This document shows positions 26,401 to 34,146 of a stretch of 64,000 nucleotides of DNA, in pieces. Numbering within the stretch: position 1 is the stretch's first letter; each line of letters starts with the position of its first letter. Location of the stretch: contig NZ_CP108464.1 of assembly GCF_036226405.1 (NCBI RefSeq), positions 2,480,001-2,544,000 on the forward strand. The letters are read 5' to 3'. The position numbers were made by a program, and so were the translations under genes. A model generated the notes under the pieces. It saw nothing but the letters and a program-made list of their open reading frames with translations. It did not search any database and was not told where the DNA came from. Origin of the DNA: Streptomyces sp. NBC_01260. Lineage in GTDB: Bacteria > Actinomycetota > Actinomycetes > Streptomycetales > Streptomycetaceae.

Positions 26401-26946
26401 GACCGGCCGGTAGCGCTGCAACGGGCGCAGTGCGCGGGTGAGTTCGAGGGGGGCGGGCAGGACGGGGGCGGCCGGCACCCCGAGCGCGAGTTCGGTGGCG
26501 CGGGGCTCCGCCCCGGATCTCCGGCGGGCCGGGGGGGCACCCTCGTCCCGCCTGCCACCGCCCCGTGCGGGGTCCGGGACGGGGTGCAGGGCGATCAGCC
26601 CGTCGCCGGCCGGCCCGTCGCCCGCCTCGCGGTCCTCATCGGGCCGGCCGGTGTCCGCGGCAGGGCTGCCGTCCGCGCCCGCCCGGTCCACCGGGCCCGG
26701 GTTTGTCTGCCCCTCGGGCAGCCGGGCATCCGGAGGCATCGCCCCGGATTCGCCCGGGTCCTCCTCCGGGGCGCCGGGTGCGCCGGTCCACCTGGCCAGC
26801 CAGAGGGCATCGCAGAGCTGCTCGACATCGGGGTCGAGCCCGGCCCCGCGCAGCCGTGCGACAAGTGTCTGCAGCAACTCCCCGTCGTACGGCTCCGGGG
26901 CCTCGGGCTCACCGGCCGGCACAAAGGCGTCGTCCGCCCCGGGCAT
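23497..26946 (-). CDS. SAV_2336-type protein with vWA-like core and C-terminal helical repeats
   Basis: The 1149-residue protein opens with the SAV_2336-type N-terminal helical domain (ELLQTLVARLRGAGLDPDVE then LCDALWLARW). A vWA-like domain starts at about residue 215 with a metal-site-like DASSSM at 225 and VTVVISDCAGPLWHSG. An acidic stretch EEGDDSEENDDSEEGEADGG near 570 separates it from a long TPR-like region. Proteins of this type pair with MoxR ATPases; one is encoded 7 bases upstream (26954-27976). It is probably the substrate-recruiting partner of that ATPase. No enzymatic active site is visible. Confidence 0.75.
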   Translation of the reverse strand: MPGADDAFVPAGEPEAPEPYDGELLQTLVARLRGAGLDPDVEQLCDALWLARWTGAPGAPEEDPGESGAMPPDARLPEGQTNPGPVDRAGADGSPAADTGRPDEDREAGDGPAGDGLIALHPVPDPARGGGRRDEGAPPARRRSGAEPRATELALGVPAAPVLPAPLELTRALRPLQRYRPVSAPLRRVLDETATADRSARAGGMIMPVFRGVGRGDAVLQCVMDASSSMLVWDRMFGELQQIFGQLGAFRDVQVRYLHRGPDGGCEVSRSSDPAAAPLHSADRLSDPTGRRVTVVISDCAGPLWHSGRAHRLLHQLARQAPVAVLQPLPQRMWNRTRLPVTFGSLSRGDGLAGATLLKVTEDAGTGPAVHPGALAVPVLPPVPDALAAWARLLSGTGAARISGAVGWVRADQPAAAAQRSGATLSSLQLVSRFRSAASPAAGQLAVYLAAAPLYLPVMQLVQRTMLPQSGPSELAEVLLSGLLSRADGGGGGRGQWYAFEPGVQEALLGPLGRDEALLVLKHCSQYVETRFGKGGPNFPALAFAQLGDGGADGSPYATGHPITGAGYEEGDDSEENDDSEEGEADGGIERRGVPRVPHAFAEVAARVLERFMPVPPRFVTPPKTPAPGPSAPGTTTAVERARELVRQFEADTMVQRLIDAVQLLRGAAENGPRQTVDPGLWAEYARCVLRLWEVQGGAELLREAEHAAERAAAVPGAVRERAVLAKVLHAAADDRRRRGDRRGALELLRRADREYTAACAAPGLAPAEALRLTLERVRALEAQWRLDGDSALLQSACGMLEAFADSWPDQENRPAALPLQHGRTLLKLAGATEDTERSREFARQAARSLRTAFAQGGRHTMGTEVRIVLDLVDALLASGEEPDEAAVLTGQALETVREQRQRAQLQTRAGRVRVARYDHTGDPDELVSAADWFARAARGIPRDSRAHTDLLAEWGGTLLRRAELPDGAGHIGAAVRVLRDCRTETPAGGAHQSERLLMLGRALMLRHRATADRVDLREAEYLFGLAAQEAAAPLTAARCWLELGRAQLEAADVLARPSRRDEAADAFRSAAACAATAQTELDSPQQLREAVELGATANHWRGMTYERAGRPRAAREAYRAARLEWRKLPDGGGAAGEWTAERLAGLER

Positions 26947-26953
26947 CAGTACC

Positions 26954-27976
26954 TCACCTCGGCCGGTCGAGCCGCTGGATGAGCAGGTCGGCCAGCCGGT
27001 CGCGGCCGGCCGGCGCAGCGGCGTGGGTGAGGTAGATGGCGTTCAACAGCTGGTCCGTGGCCAGGAGTTCGCTGCGCGATCGCTCCAGGAAGCGGGTGAT
27101 GAGGTCCTCGCTGGAGCGGGCCGCCTCCTCACCCAGGTGCGCCTTGACGAAGGCGGCCAGCCGCTTGTGGTCCGGGCGGTCGAGTTCCAGATGGATGCAG
27201 CGGCGCATCAGAGGGGCCGGGAAGTCCCGCTCCCCGTTGCTGGTGAGGACGACGAAGGGGAAGGCCCGGCACTGCACCCGGCCGCCCTTGATCCGCACTT
27301 TGTTGCCGTCGTGGTCCAGCACGTCCGCCTCACCGTCGGGCAGCCGGTCCACGATCCGTTCCAGCTCGGGAATGGCGAACTCGCCCTCCTCCAGCACGTT
27401 GAGCAGATCGTTCGGCAGGTCGATGTCGCTCTTGTCGAGCTCGTCGATGAGCAGCACCCGGGGCCGGTCCGAGGGCAGCAGGGCGGTGCCCAGCGGGCCG
27501 AGCCGGATGTAACTCCCCACGTTCTGGGCCGAGTCGGCTCCGTCACCGCCGTCCGCGGAGGTGTGCGAGGCGATCTGCACATCCTGCAGCCGGGCGATCG
27601 CGTCGTAGTGGTAGAGGCCGTCCAGCAGCGAGGAGCGGCTGACGATGGGCCAGCGCAGCACCTTGCCGAACTCGAGTTCACGGGCGACGGAGTGGGCCAG
27701 CGTGCTCTTTCCGGCCCCCGGGTCCCCGGTGACCAGCAGCGGACGCCGCAGATACAGCGCGGCGTTGATCATTTCGAGTTCCTCGGCGCCCGGCCGGTGC
27801 TCCTCGGCGATGCGCCCGGGGATACCGAGCCGGCGGTCGGCGGAGTCGCCCCCGTCCGCCGGGGCGCCTCGGCCGCCCGAGAAGTCACGCCAGGGCGGCG
27901 GGGGCGGCAACTGCGGTACGCCGTCGTGCGGTTCGCCGATCCCGCGGTAGATGAGCCACTCGCTGGGTTCACTCAT
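26954..27976 (-). CDS. MoxR-family AAA+ ATPase
   Basis: The 340-residue AAA+ protein has P-loop GDPGAGKST, Walker B VLLIDELDKSD, a sensor-1 region FVVLTSNGERDFP and arginine-finger region PLMRRCIHLEL. It belongs to the MoxR-like group that works with vWA or SAV_2336-type partners as an assembly or remodelling chaperone. An N-terminal Pro-rich stretch precedes the ATPase core. It is the second AAA ATPase of the island; the other (15718-16656) is ChlI-like. A 130-base gap separates it from the protease gene upstream. Confidence 0.85.
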   Translation of the reverse strand: MSEPSEWLIYRGIGEPHDGVPQLPPPPPWRDFSGGRGAPADGGDSADRRLGIPGRIAEEHRPGAEELEMINAALYLRRPLLVTGDPGAGKSTLAHSVARELEFGKVLRWPIVSRSSLLDGLYHYDAIARLQDVQIASHTSADGGDGADSAQNVGSYIRLGPLGTALLPSDRPRVLLIDELDKSDIDLPNDLLNVLEEGEFAIPELERIVDRLPDGEADVLDHDGNKVRIKGGRVQCRAFPFVVLTSNGERDFPAPLMRRCIHLELDRPDHKRLAAFVKAHLGEEAARSSEDLITRFLERSRSELLATDQLLNAIYLTHAAAPAGRDRLADLLIQRLDRPR

Positions 27977-28106
27977 AGCGTGGTCCTCGTTGTCACTCGT
28001 CCGCCAGGGACAGCAGCTGTCGAACGTGCCTTACCGTAGCGATCCGGCGCACCCCCCGTAAGGGGCGGGCCGGCACGGTCCTTCGGGTGATGACCGGCGC
28101 GTCCCG

Positions 28107-30176
28107 TCACGGCGCCTCCAGGAACTCGTCCGCACCGGGCAGCGGGTGGTGTGGATCGTCGTAGAACAGGGCGACCCCGTCGGACCAGTACGTCTCCGTA
28201 CGTTGCGCGCTCACTCCTTTTCTGAGCTCGTGCAATTTCAGCGGCAGTCCGTCACGGGCGCGGGCATCGGAGACGGCCTCGGCCACTCGTCGGTGGAATT
28301 CCTTGCAGACCGTGTCGGTCTCCGTCGGCCGCCGTTGCAGCAGGGCCACTCCGAAGCCGGTGTCGAGCACCCGCACCGCCCCGGCCGTGATCCCGGGGTC
28401 CGGCCGGTCGCCGTAGCGGCAGAGCACCGGCACGCTTTCGTGGGCCAGGGTGCGCAGCTGCGCGACCTCCGGTACTCGTACCCGCAATTCGTTGTCGCAG
28501 TCGACGACTTCGGCCCGAATCCCGGTGTCCCGCATGGCGTTCCAGCGCGCCAGGCGCTCGTCGGCCGGCCCGTGGTAGGAGCTGCGCAGGACCACCGGGC
28601 GGACGACGCCGAGCGGCAGCCCGTCCGAGGGGAGCTCCCAGCGGTCGACCTCCAGCCCGAACAGCGCGGGGGTGACGGAGACCTGGAGCAGCGCGGGGCT
28701 GCCCGGTTCGTCGCACCGCCGGAACGCCTCGGTCAGCGCGGCGGCGAGCCGGTCCGGCAGAGTGTCGAGCGCGGTGCCCTGGCTGTCCTCGGCGACGGGC
28801 AGCATCTCCCCGGTGTGGCGGGCGACCCCGATCCGCCAGTCGTAGCGGTCCCGGGCCCAGCCCTGGGGTTCCAGCTCCAGCAGGACGTAGGCGCGTTCAC
28901 TGTGGCGGACGGCCGCGCCCGGCGGTGCGAGGGCCCTGCGGCGGTTCTCCTCCAGGCGCAGCCGGACGGCCGCCCACTCCATGGCGAGCTGCCGGCGGAA
29001 GTCCCGGGACAGCTCCTCCTCCGCGATCCGCTTCACCCACTCCCACAGCGACTTGGCCGCGGTCCTGGTGGACGGCACGTCGAAGGGCCGGTCGGCGGCG
29101 AGCACGCCCATGCAGTAGCGCAGGACCAGTTCGAGCGGAGCGTCCCGGTCGCGGGCGCGGGTGTCGTACAGCGCCCCCAGACCGTCCCGCCAGCCGCGCG
29201 GGGCCGGACGGTGGTCACGGGAGTGGACGCCGGGCAGGGCGTCGAGGAGGAGGAGCAGGCCGCGGGTGCTGACCGGGGGCGGGAACTCGGCGAGCCGCCC
29301 CAGCAGATCCGCCCGCCGCTTGGGGCCGAGGACGCCGCCGGGCGGCGCCGACAGCTCGCTCTGCACATCGGCCCAGGTCCGCTCGGTGCTGGCCGGGCTG
29401 TTGTGCCGGTCCGCGTGGTAGCGGTCATGGGCGTGGAAGACCGACTGGTAGGTGTCGTCGCCCTCGGTCTCGACGGGCGCGGACGGCACCTTCAGGGTGC
29501 GCAGCCGCTCGATCCCCACGGCCGTTCCGCCCTGGTGGTGGTCGAGCCGCGACTTGATCACCCCGACCACCTCCCCCCGGGCGAGATCCACCACGGGGCC
29601 GCCGGACATGCCCGGCTCCAGCCAGTCCCCGTCGAGCCGGACGACCTGTTCGGCGTCGTCCGACGCCCCGTAGGCCCCCTTCACCACGCAGACGCCGCTG
29701 CGCTTCAGCAGCCCGCCGCCCTGCGAGGGCGCCCAGCCCACGCAGTGGATCTCCCGGCTGCGGAGCATGGCCTCCGAGCGCTCGGTGACGTACACACAGG
29801 TGTGCTCGACGGGCCGCTGGAGCTTGATCAGCGCGAGGTCGGGGGCCGGCCAGCCGGTGGCCCCCTGCGGTCGGGCACCGGGCATCGCGGCGACGACCTT
29901 GCCCGGCACCTCGCTCAGTTCGGTGCTGTAGCGGTCCTCCTTGAACCACACGTTCACCACGCCCCCCTCCCCCCGCATTGCCACGTGCGCACACGTGAGG
30001 ATCCAGCTCGGGGCGATGAAGAAGCCGCTCCCCAGGAAGTCCCCGCCAGGTCCGTCATGGGCATACCCGGACCCCGGGCGATGGATGCGCACGGTGGCGT
30101 CGTGCACGAGGCCCATGAGTGCAGTCTGCGGCTGTCCCGGGCCCCCCTCTGCGCCCCCGTCGCCCTCCGAGCTCAT
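28107..30176 (-). CDS. Trypsin-like serine protease fused to a VMAP-type C-terminal region
   Basis: The 689-residue protein begins with a trypsin-like domain whose triad is visible: His64 in LTCAHVAM, Asp113 in APDLALIKL, Ser191 in EPGMSGGPV. The middle (about 270-420) is helical and resembles effector-associated and VMAP middle regions. The C-terminal part has the VMAP-type pattern VDRWELPSDGLPLGVVRPVV. VMAP means vWA-MoxR-associated protein, consistent with MoxR and vWA genes next door. There is no signal peptide, so it acts in the cytoplasm. ATG 30176 overlaps the upstream stop (ATGA). It is one of two predicted proteases of the island. Confidence 0.82.
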   Translation of the reverse strand: MSSEGDGGAEGGPGQPQTALMGLVHDATVRIHRPGSGYAHDGPGGDFLGSGFFIAPSWILTCAHVAMRGEGGVVNVWFKEDRYSTELSEVPGKVVAAMPGARPQGATGWPAPDLALIKLQRPVEHTCVYVTERSEAMLRSREIHCVGWAPSQGGGLLKRSGVCVVKGAYGASDDAEQVVRLDGDWLEPGMSGGPVVDLARGEVVGVIKSRLDHHQGGTAVGIERLRTLKVPSAPVETEGDDTYQSVFHAHDRYHADRHNSPASTERTWADVQSELSAPPGGVLGPKRRADLLGRLAEFPPPVSTRGLLLLLDALPGVHSRDHRPAPRGWRDGLGALYDTRARDRDAPLELVLRYCMGVLAADRPFDVPSTRTAAKSLWEWVKRIAEEELSRDFRRQLAMEWAAVRLRLEENRRRALAPPGAAVRHSERAYVLLELEPQGWARDRYDWRIGVARHTGEMLPVAEDSQGTALDTLPDRLAAALTEAFRRCDEPGSPALLQVSVTPALFGLEVDRWELPSDGLPLGVVRPVVLRSSYHGPADERLARWNAMRDTGIRAEVVDCDNELRVRVPEVAQLRTLAHESVPVLCRYGDRPDPGITAGAVRVLDTGFGVALLQRRPTETDTVCKEFHRRVAEAVSDARARDGLPLKLHELRKGVSAQRTETYWSDGVALFYDDPHHPLPGADEFLEAP

Positions 30177-30751
30177 GACCCGCCGCCGTCGGTGTCGTCC
30201 GCCCCGTCCGGGTGCGCCGGGGCGCCGGGGGATGCACCGGCGGGCGCGCCGGGGGGCGCGGGCGCCGGTGCGGTGGGCGGAGCCCCCGGGGGCCCGAACG
30301 GAACCGGCGGCACGAACGCGGGCGGCACGGGAGGCGCGGGGGCCTGCGCGGGTACGGGTGCGGGGGCCGGTGGGGGCGGGTCGACGGGTGGTCCGCCGCC
30401 GTTCCAGGTGAGCGTGACCTTGATGGCTCCCTTGGCCTCGCCGTCCGCGAGGAGTCCGACGATCCTGCCCGACTTGGCGGTGAGCTCGATCCCGAACTCG
30501 ACGCTGACCTCGTCCGGCCGCACGGCGCGCAGCGGCACGGCGAGCGAGCGCGCGACGCTGGTCACCACGCCCTGCAGGCTCTCGACCCGGGCCTGCACCT
30601 GGTCGGCGATGTCGCCGAACCCGGTGTCCGTGTACGTCGGACCGGCACCGGGCGCCGGACGGTCCAGCTCCTCGGCTCCCGAGATCCGGGCCCATACCGG
30701 CGTGCCGTCCGGCATCTCAATGCGCGTAATACGGGCAACACTGTCACCCAT
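30173..30751 (-). CDS. Trypsin-co-occurring domain protein, copy 1
   Basis: The 192-residue protein has the small trypsin-co-occurring domain in residues 1-115 (EVSVEFGIELTAKSG and AIKVTLTWNG) and a Pro/Ala/Gly-rich tail of about 75 residues. It is the promoter-proximal gene of the island and overlaps the protease gene by 4 bases, so it is probably a dedicated regulator or adaptor of that protease. A shorter relative without the tail is encoded at 16653-17066. The start codon follows a GGGGGG stretch. Confidence 0.7.
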   Translation of the reverse strand: MGDSVARITRIEMPDGTPVWARISGAEELDRPAPGAGPTYTDTGFGDIADQVQARVESLQGVVTSVARSLAVPLRAVRPDEVSVEFGIELTAKSGRIVGLLADGEAKGAIKVTLTWNGGGPPVDPPPPAPAPVPAQAPAPPVPPAFVPPVPFGPPGAPPTAPAPAPPGAPAGASPGAPAHPDGADDTDGGGS

Positions 30752-30767
30752 GACACCCCCCGTTCCC

Positions 30768-30797
30768 CGACTACCCGCAGGTTAACGGCCGTAGTCG
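30768..30797. promoter_or_regulatory. Dyad upstream of the conflict island
   Basis: Arms CGACTAC (30768-30774) and GTAGTCG (30791-30797) flank a central GTTAAC palindrome, 17 bases upstream of the first gene of the minus-strand island. The position fits an operator for a repressor controlling the island promoter. No cognate regulator gene is adjacent. Confidence 0.3.
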
Positions 30798-30965
30798 ACC
30801 GATGCGAGGTACATGGACCAGGACGCGGGGGCGCGGCGGATCGGTTCGCGGGGCTCCCGCACGGCCGGTGCGGACCGGCTCCCACCGCCTTCGCGGGCTG
30901 TCACCAGGTACTACGGCACGGCCCTTCGGCCGGGCGGCGGGCGTGGGCGGTCTAAAATTGCCGCC

Positions 30966-31151
30966 ATGTACTTCACCGACCGCGGTATCGAGGAGCTGGA
31001 GAAGCGGCGAGGCGAGGAGGAGGTCTCCTTCGAGTGGCTCGCCGAGCAGCTGCGTACGTTCGTCGATCTGAATCCCGACTTCGAGGTGCCGGTCGAGCGC
31101 CTCGCCACCTGGCTGGCCCGGCTGGACGACGACGAGGACGAGGACGCGTAG
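30966..31151 (+). CDS. DUF6104-type small protein
   Basis: The 61-residue acidic protein MYFTDRGIEELEKRRGEEEV... is a small, highly conserved Streptomyces protein of unknown function (DUF6104). It is helical with a very acidic C-terminal end (LDDDEDEDA). It is transcribed divergently from the conflict island, whose first gene starts 214 bases away, and so marks the island's border with ordinary chromosome. Confidence 0.75.
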   Translation: MYFTDRGIEELEKRRGEEEVSFEWLAEQLRTFVDLNPDFEVPVERLATWLARLDDDEDEDA

Positions 31152-31196
31152 CCACCGCCCGCCCTTCGTCCCCTCCGGCCGCCCGTCGCCGGTCCG

Positions 31197-32084
31197 TCAG
31201 GCGGTCCCGCCGCCCGCCCCGTCCGGGCCGTCGCCCCGCATCCGGTCGTACGCGAGGCCGAGGGCGCCGTGCAGCATCAGCAGAGCCCCGGCGAAGACCC
31301 AGCCGCCACTGTGCCGGCCGGCGCCCCAGAGGGCGAGCGGGAGTCCCGCGGCCAGCTGGGCGCCTGCCAGGGCGCGGGCCCTGGGACCGCGCATCCAGGG
31401 GCCGACGCGGCTGTTCTCGACCGCTTCGAGTTCCACCCTGACCGCGTCGCGCCAGCCGGTCCACGCGACCCGTTCGACCGTCGGCCCCGTACCGGCTCCG
31501 GCGGTCAGCGAGGCGGAGGATTCGCCGGGGTCCAGACCGGCCGGGAGCGTCAGTCCGATGCGGGTGAGGACAGCGAGCAGCCCGCGCAGCCGGGTGCGGG
31601 CGTCCGCCTCCGGATCGGGGCGGGTGAGGCCTTCGAGCGCCTGGACGTCCAGTACGGGATCGAGGCCGAGCCGCTCGGCGAACGTCCGCATCGCCTCGTC
31701 CTCACCCGCCGGGGTCCCGTCGGCGAGCCAGACGTAGCCGACCGGCCGGCGGAAGCCCGCGGCCAGCGTGTACCCGGCCCGGTCGCCGTCCCACCAGAGC
31801 GCGAGGACCGGCCAGGTGGAGCCGACCGCGAGCGCGGTGGCCCAGCCGCCCAGCACCCGGTCGACGGGCTCGGCCGCCTCCGCCGCCTTCCGGTCCCGCG
31901 GGCTGTGCCGGTCCCGCGGGCTGTGCCGGTCCCGCCAGGGCGCTCCCTCGGGTACGAGGACGCTCCACCCGTCTCCGGCGGGCGCGAGCAGCATCCGTTC
32001 GCGCAACAGGTGGGCGACCGGCCGCACGGTCTCGGGTTCGGCCCGGCACAGCAGCAGTGCCCCCACGGGTGATGTCGCGTCCAT
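31197..32084 (-). CDS. Uncharacterised protein with two C-terminal membrane helices
   Basis: The 295-residue protein has no family I can name. The N-terminal two thirds appears soluble (WATALAVGSTWPVLALWWDG) and the end has two hydrophobic segments (LAGAQLAAGLPLALWGAG and GWVFAGALLMLHGALGLAYD). Residues about 51-64 are an internal repeat, RDRHSPRDRHSPRDR, caused by an 18-bp tandem duplication. It is convergent with DUF6104 and divergent from the DUF4097 gene. Confidence 0.65.
   Translation of the reverse strand: MDATSPVGALLLCRAEPETVRPVAHLLRERMLLAPAGDGWSVLVPEGAPWRDRHSPRDRHSPRDRKAAEAAEPVDRVLGGWATALAVGSTWPVLALWWDGDRAGYTLAAGFRRPVGYVWLADGTPAGEDEAMRTFAERLGLDPVLDVQALEGLTRPDPEADARTRLRGLLAVLTRIGLTLPAGLDPGESSASLTAGAGTGPTVERVAWTGWRDAVRVELEAVENSRVGPWMRGPRARALAGAQLAAGLPLALWGAGRHSGGWVFAGALLMLHGALGLAYDRMRGDGPDGAGGGTA
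31891..31934. repeat. 18-bp tandem repeat inside the 31197-32084 gene
   Basis: Two exact copies of CGGTCCCGCGGGCTGTGC (31891-31908, 31909-31926) plus 8 bases of a third. The unit is a multiple of three and keeps the frame, inserting RDRHSP units, so copy number can vary without killing the gene. Confidence 0.85.
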
Positions 32085-32175
32085 GCCTCACACCGTAAGA
32101 CAAATCAGCGCAGTTCATCACTGTTTGATGCGATTTGCCCCATCGATCTCACCCCACCCTCCGCCACGACCTGCC

Positions 32176-32230
32176 TTGACTTCCCCGATCCGCGATATAT
32201 CGTGTTCTGCAAGAGACGCGATATGTTGCG
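32176..32230 (+). promoter_or_regulatory. Promoter and tandem operator-like sites before DUF4097-padR
   Basis: TTGACT at 32176-32181 and TATCGT at 32198-32203 (16-base spacer) form a plausible promoter. Two CGCGATAT-containing dyads, 32191-32204 and 32217-32230, overlap the -10 and the likely transcript start. The layout suggests repression by the PadR protein encoded downstream (autoregulation), which is typical of the family. Confidence 0.5.
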
Positions 32231-32259
32231 TCATCCGCGCTCCCCGGGAGGTCAGATCC

Positions 32260-33117
32260 ATGCCTGTGTCGACGTGGACCATCGCCGAGCCCCAGAAGCT
32301 CACCTTCGACGAACCCGTGACGGCGCTCAGCGTGCGCATCGTCAACGGCACGGTCAATGTCGTCGGCACCGACGAACCGACCGCCAGGCTGGAGGTCACC
32401 GGCATCGAGGGACCGCCGCTGATCGTGACCCAGAAGGACGGCGTCCTCACCGTCACCTACGAGGACCTGGCCTGGCAGAGCATCCTCAAGTGGTTCGACC
32501 GCAAGGGCTGGCACCGCCACGCGGCCGTCTCCCTCGCGGTCCCGGCCGGATCGGCCGTGGAGGTCGGCGTGGTCGGCGCCGGGGCCTTCGTCTCCGGAAT
32601 CCGCGGCCGTACGGACGTACGCGGCGTCACCGGTGACACCACCCTCGTCTCACTCGCCGGCCCGGTCGGCGCGGAGACCGTGTCCGGCAACCTGGAGGCG
32701 CAGGCCGTCACCGGCGACCTCCGCTTCCACTCGGTCTCGGGCGATCTGACGGTCGTCGAGGGCGCCGGCACCTCCGTACGGGCCGAATCGGTCAGCGGCG
32801 ACATGGTGCTCGACCTGGACCCGACCGGGAAGCCCACCGACATCCGGCTCACCACCGTCTCCGGCGAGCTCGCCATCCGGCTGCCGCACCCGGCGGACGC
32901 GAAGGTGGAGGCGAACACCGCGAGCGGCTCCGTCTCCAACGGCTTCGAGGACCTGCGGGTGAACGGCCAGTGGGGAGCGAAGCGGATCACCGGCACACTC
33001 GGCTCCGGCACCGGGACACTGAGGGCGACAACGGTCTCGGGATCGATCGCCCTGCTCCGCCGCCCACCGGCCGAGGACGATCCGCACGACGCCGAGCCGA
33101 CCGGAAAGGTGCTCTGA
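32260..33117 (+). CDS. DUF4097-family beta-strand repeat protein
   Basis: The 285-residue protein consists mainly of short repeating beta units such as VSGNLEAQAVTGDLRFHSVS, GDLTVVEGAG and VSGDMVLDL, the hallmark of DUF4097 (a probable beta-helix, often with PspC/LiaI-type envelope-stress genes). There is no signal peptide or membrane helix. ATG 32260 has a GGGAGG site 8 bases upstream. It is followed 1 base after its stop by the padR gene and is surely in the same operon, so its expression should respond to that regulator. Confidence 0.8.
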   Translation: MPVSTWTIAEPQKLTFDEPVTALSVRIVNGTVNVVGTDEPTARLEVTGIEGPPLIVTQKDGVLTVTYEDLAWQSILKWFDRKGWHRHAAVSLAVPAGSAVEVGVVGAGAFVSGIRGRTDVRGVTGDTTLVSLAGPVGAETVSGNLEAQAVTGDLRFHSVSGDLTVVEGAGTSVRAESVSGDMVLDLDPTGKPTDIRLTTVSGELAIRLPHPADAKVEANTASGSVSNGFEDLRVNGQWGAKRITGTLGSGTGTLRATTVSGSIALLRRPPAEDDPHDAEPTGKVL

Positions 33118-33118
33118 C

Positions 33119-34144
33119 ATGCCCCCCGTATTCGCCCATGGCCGCCTGCGCCTCTACCTGCTGAAGCTGCTCGACGAGGCTCCCCGCCACGGCTACGAGG
33201 TGATCCGGCTGCTGGAGGAACGCTTCCAGGGGCTGTACGCGCCCTCGGCCGGCACGGTCTATCCGCGGCTGGCCAAGCTGGAGGCCGAGGGCCTGGTCAC
33301 CCATGCCACCGAGGGCGGCCGCAAGGTCTACTCGATCACCGACGCGGGCCGCGCCGAACTCGCGGGCCGCACCGGCGAGCTGGCCGATCTGGAGCTGGAG
33401 ATCAGGGAGTCGGTCTCCGAGCTGGCCGCCGAGATCCGCGACGACGTCCGCGGGGCCGCGGGCAAGCTGCGCAGCGAGATGCGCGCCGCGGCGGACGAGT
33501 CCCGCCACGGAACCACCCGCTCCGACGCCAAGGGAGGCGCCGCGGGAAGCGCCGAGGGAGGCAAGGACTTCCCCTTCGGCGGCTTCGGTGACCTCGGCGA
33601 CCTCGGTGACTTCGGCGACAAGGAGACGTGGCGCAGCGCGAAGGAGGAGCTGCGCAAGGCCAAGCAGGAGTGGAAGGAGCAGGCCCGCCGGGCGAAGGAC
33701 GAGTCCCGCCGCGCCCGCGAGGACGCCCAGCAGGCCCGCCGCCAGGCCAAGGAGGCCCAGGACCGGGCGCGCGAGCAGATGCAGAACGCCGCCCGCCAGG
33801 TCCAGGAGCACTTCGCCCGCGGCGACTGGCCCTCGGGCGTACGGGAAGGGCTGGCGGAGATCACCGGACAGCTGGGCGGCTTCGCCCGTACCGCCGGCCG
33901 GCCCCCGTACGTCACGCCGGAACCCGCCGACGCCGACCCCGACTGGGGCAAGGACACGGGCAGCACCGGTGACCCGGCGCGCGATCTGGACCGCCTGCTG
34001 GACCGCTTCCGCGACGACATCCGCGACGCGGCCCGGGACCGGGGCGTCACGGAGGACCAGCTGTCACAGGCCCGCGGCCACCTGTCGGCAGCGGCGGCCC
34101 GCATCGGGGCGCTGCTGCGGACGGACGCCGACGGCCCGGCGTAG
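33119..34144 (+). CDS. PadR-family transcriptional regulator with long coiled-coil tail
   Basis: Residues 1-85 are a PadR winged helix (YLLKLLDEAPRHGYEVIRLL, GTVYPRLAKLEAEGLV, GGRKVYSITDAGR). The remaining 255 residues are highly charged and helical, including a Lys/Arg/Glu/Gln-rich stretch (about 165-235) that should form a coiled coil, then a short structured end. The tail is much longer than in typical PadR proteins (about 110-190 residues). The gene starts 1 base after the DUF4097 stop. Probable ligand and targets unknown; upstream tandem dyads suggest autoregulation. Confidence 0.85.
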   Translation: MPPVFAHGRLRLYLLKLLDEAPRHGYEVIRLLEERFQGLYAPSAGTVYPRLAKLEAEGLVTHATEGGRKVYSITDAGRAELAGRTGELADLELEIRESVSELAAEIRDDVRGAAGKLRSEMRAAADESRHGTTRSDAKGGAAGSAEGGKDFPFGGFGDLGDLGDFGDKETWRSAKEELRKAKQEWKEQARRAKDESRRAREDAQQARRQAKEAQDRAREQMQNAARQVQEHFARGDWPSGVREGLAEITGQLGGFARTAGRPPYVTPEPADADPDWGKDTGSTGDPARDLDRLLDRFRDDIRDAARDRGVTEDQLSQARGHLSAAAARIGALLRTDADGPA

Positions 34145-34146
34145 GC

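Noticed and set aside
9727-30785. Long plus-strand open frames at 9727-12540, 17210-20236, 24187-26982 and 28146-30785.
   Set aside because: Each lies exactly opposite a minus-strand gene with clear domains and shows no motif of its own.
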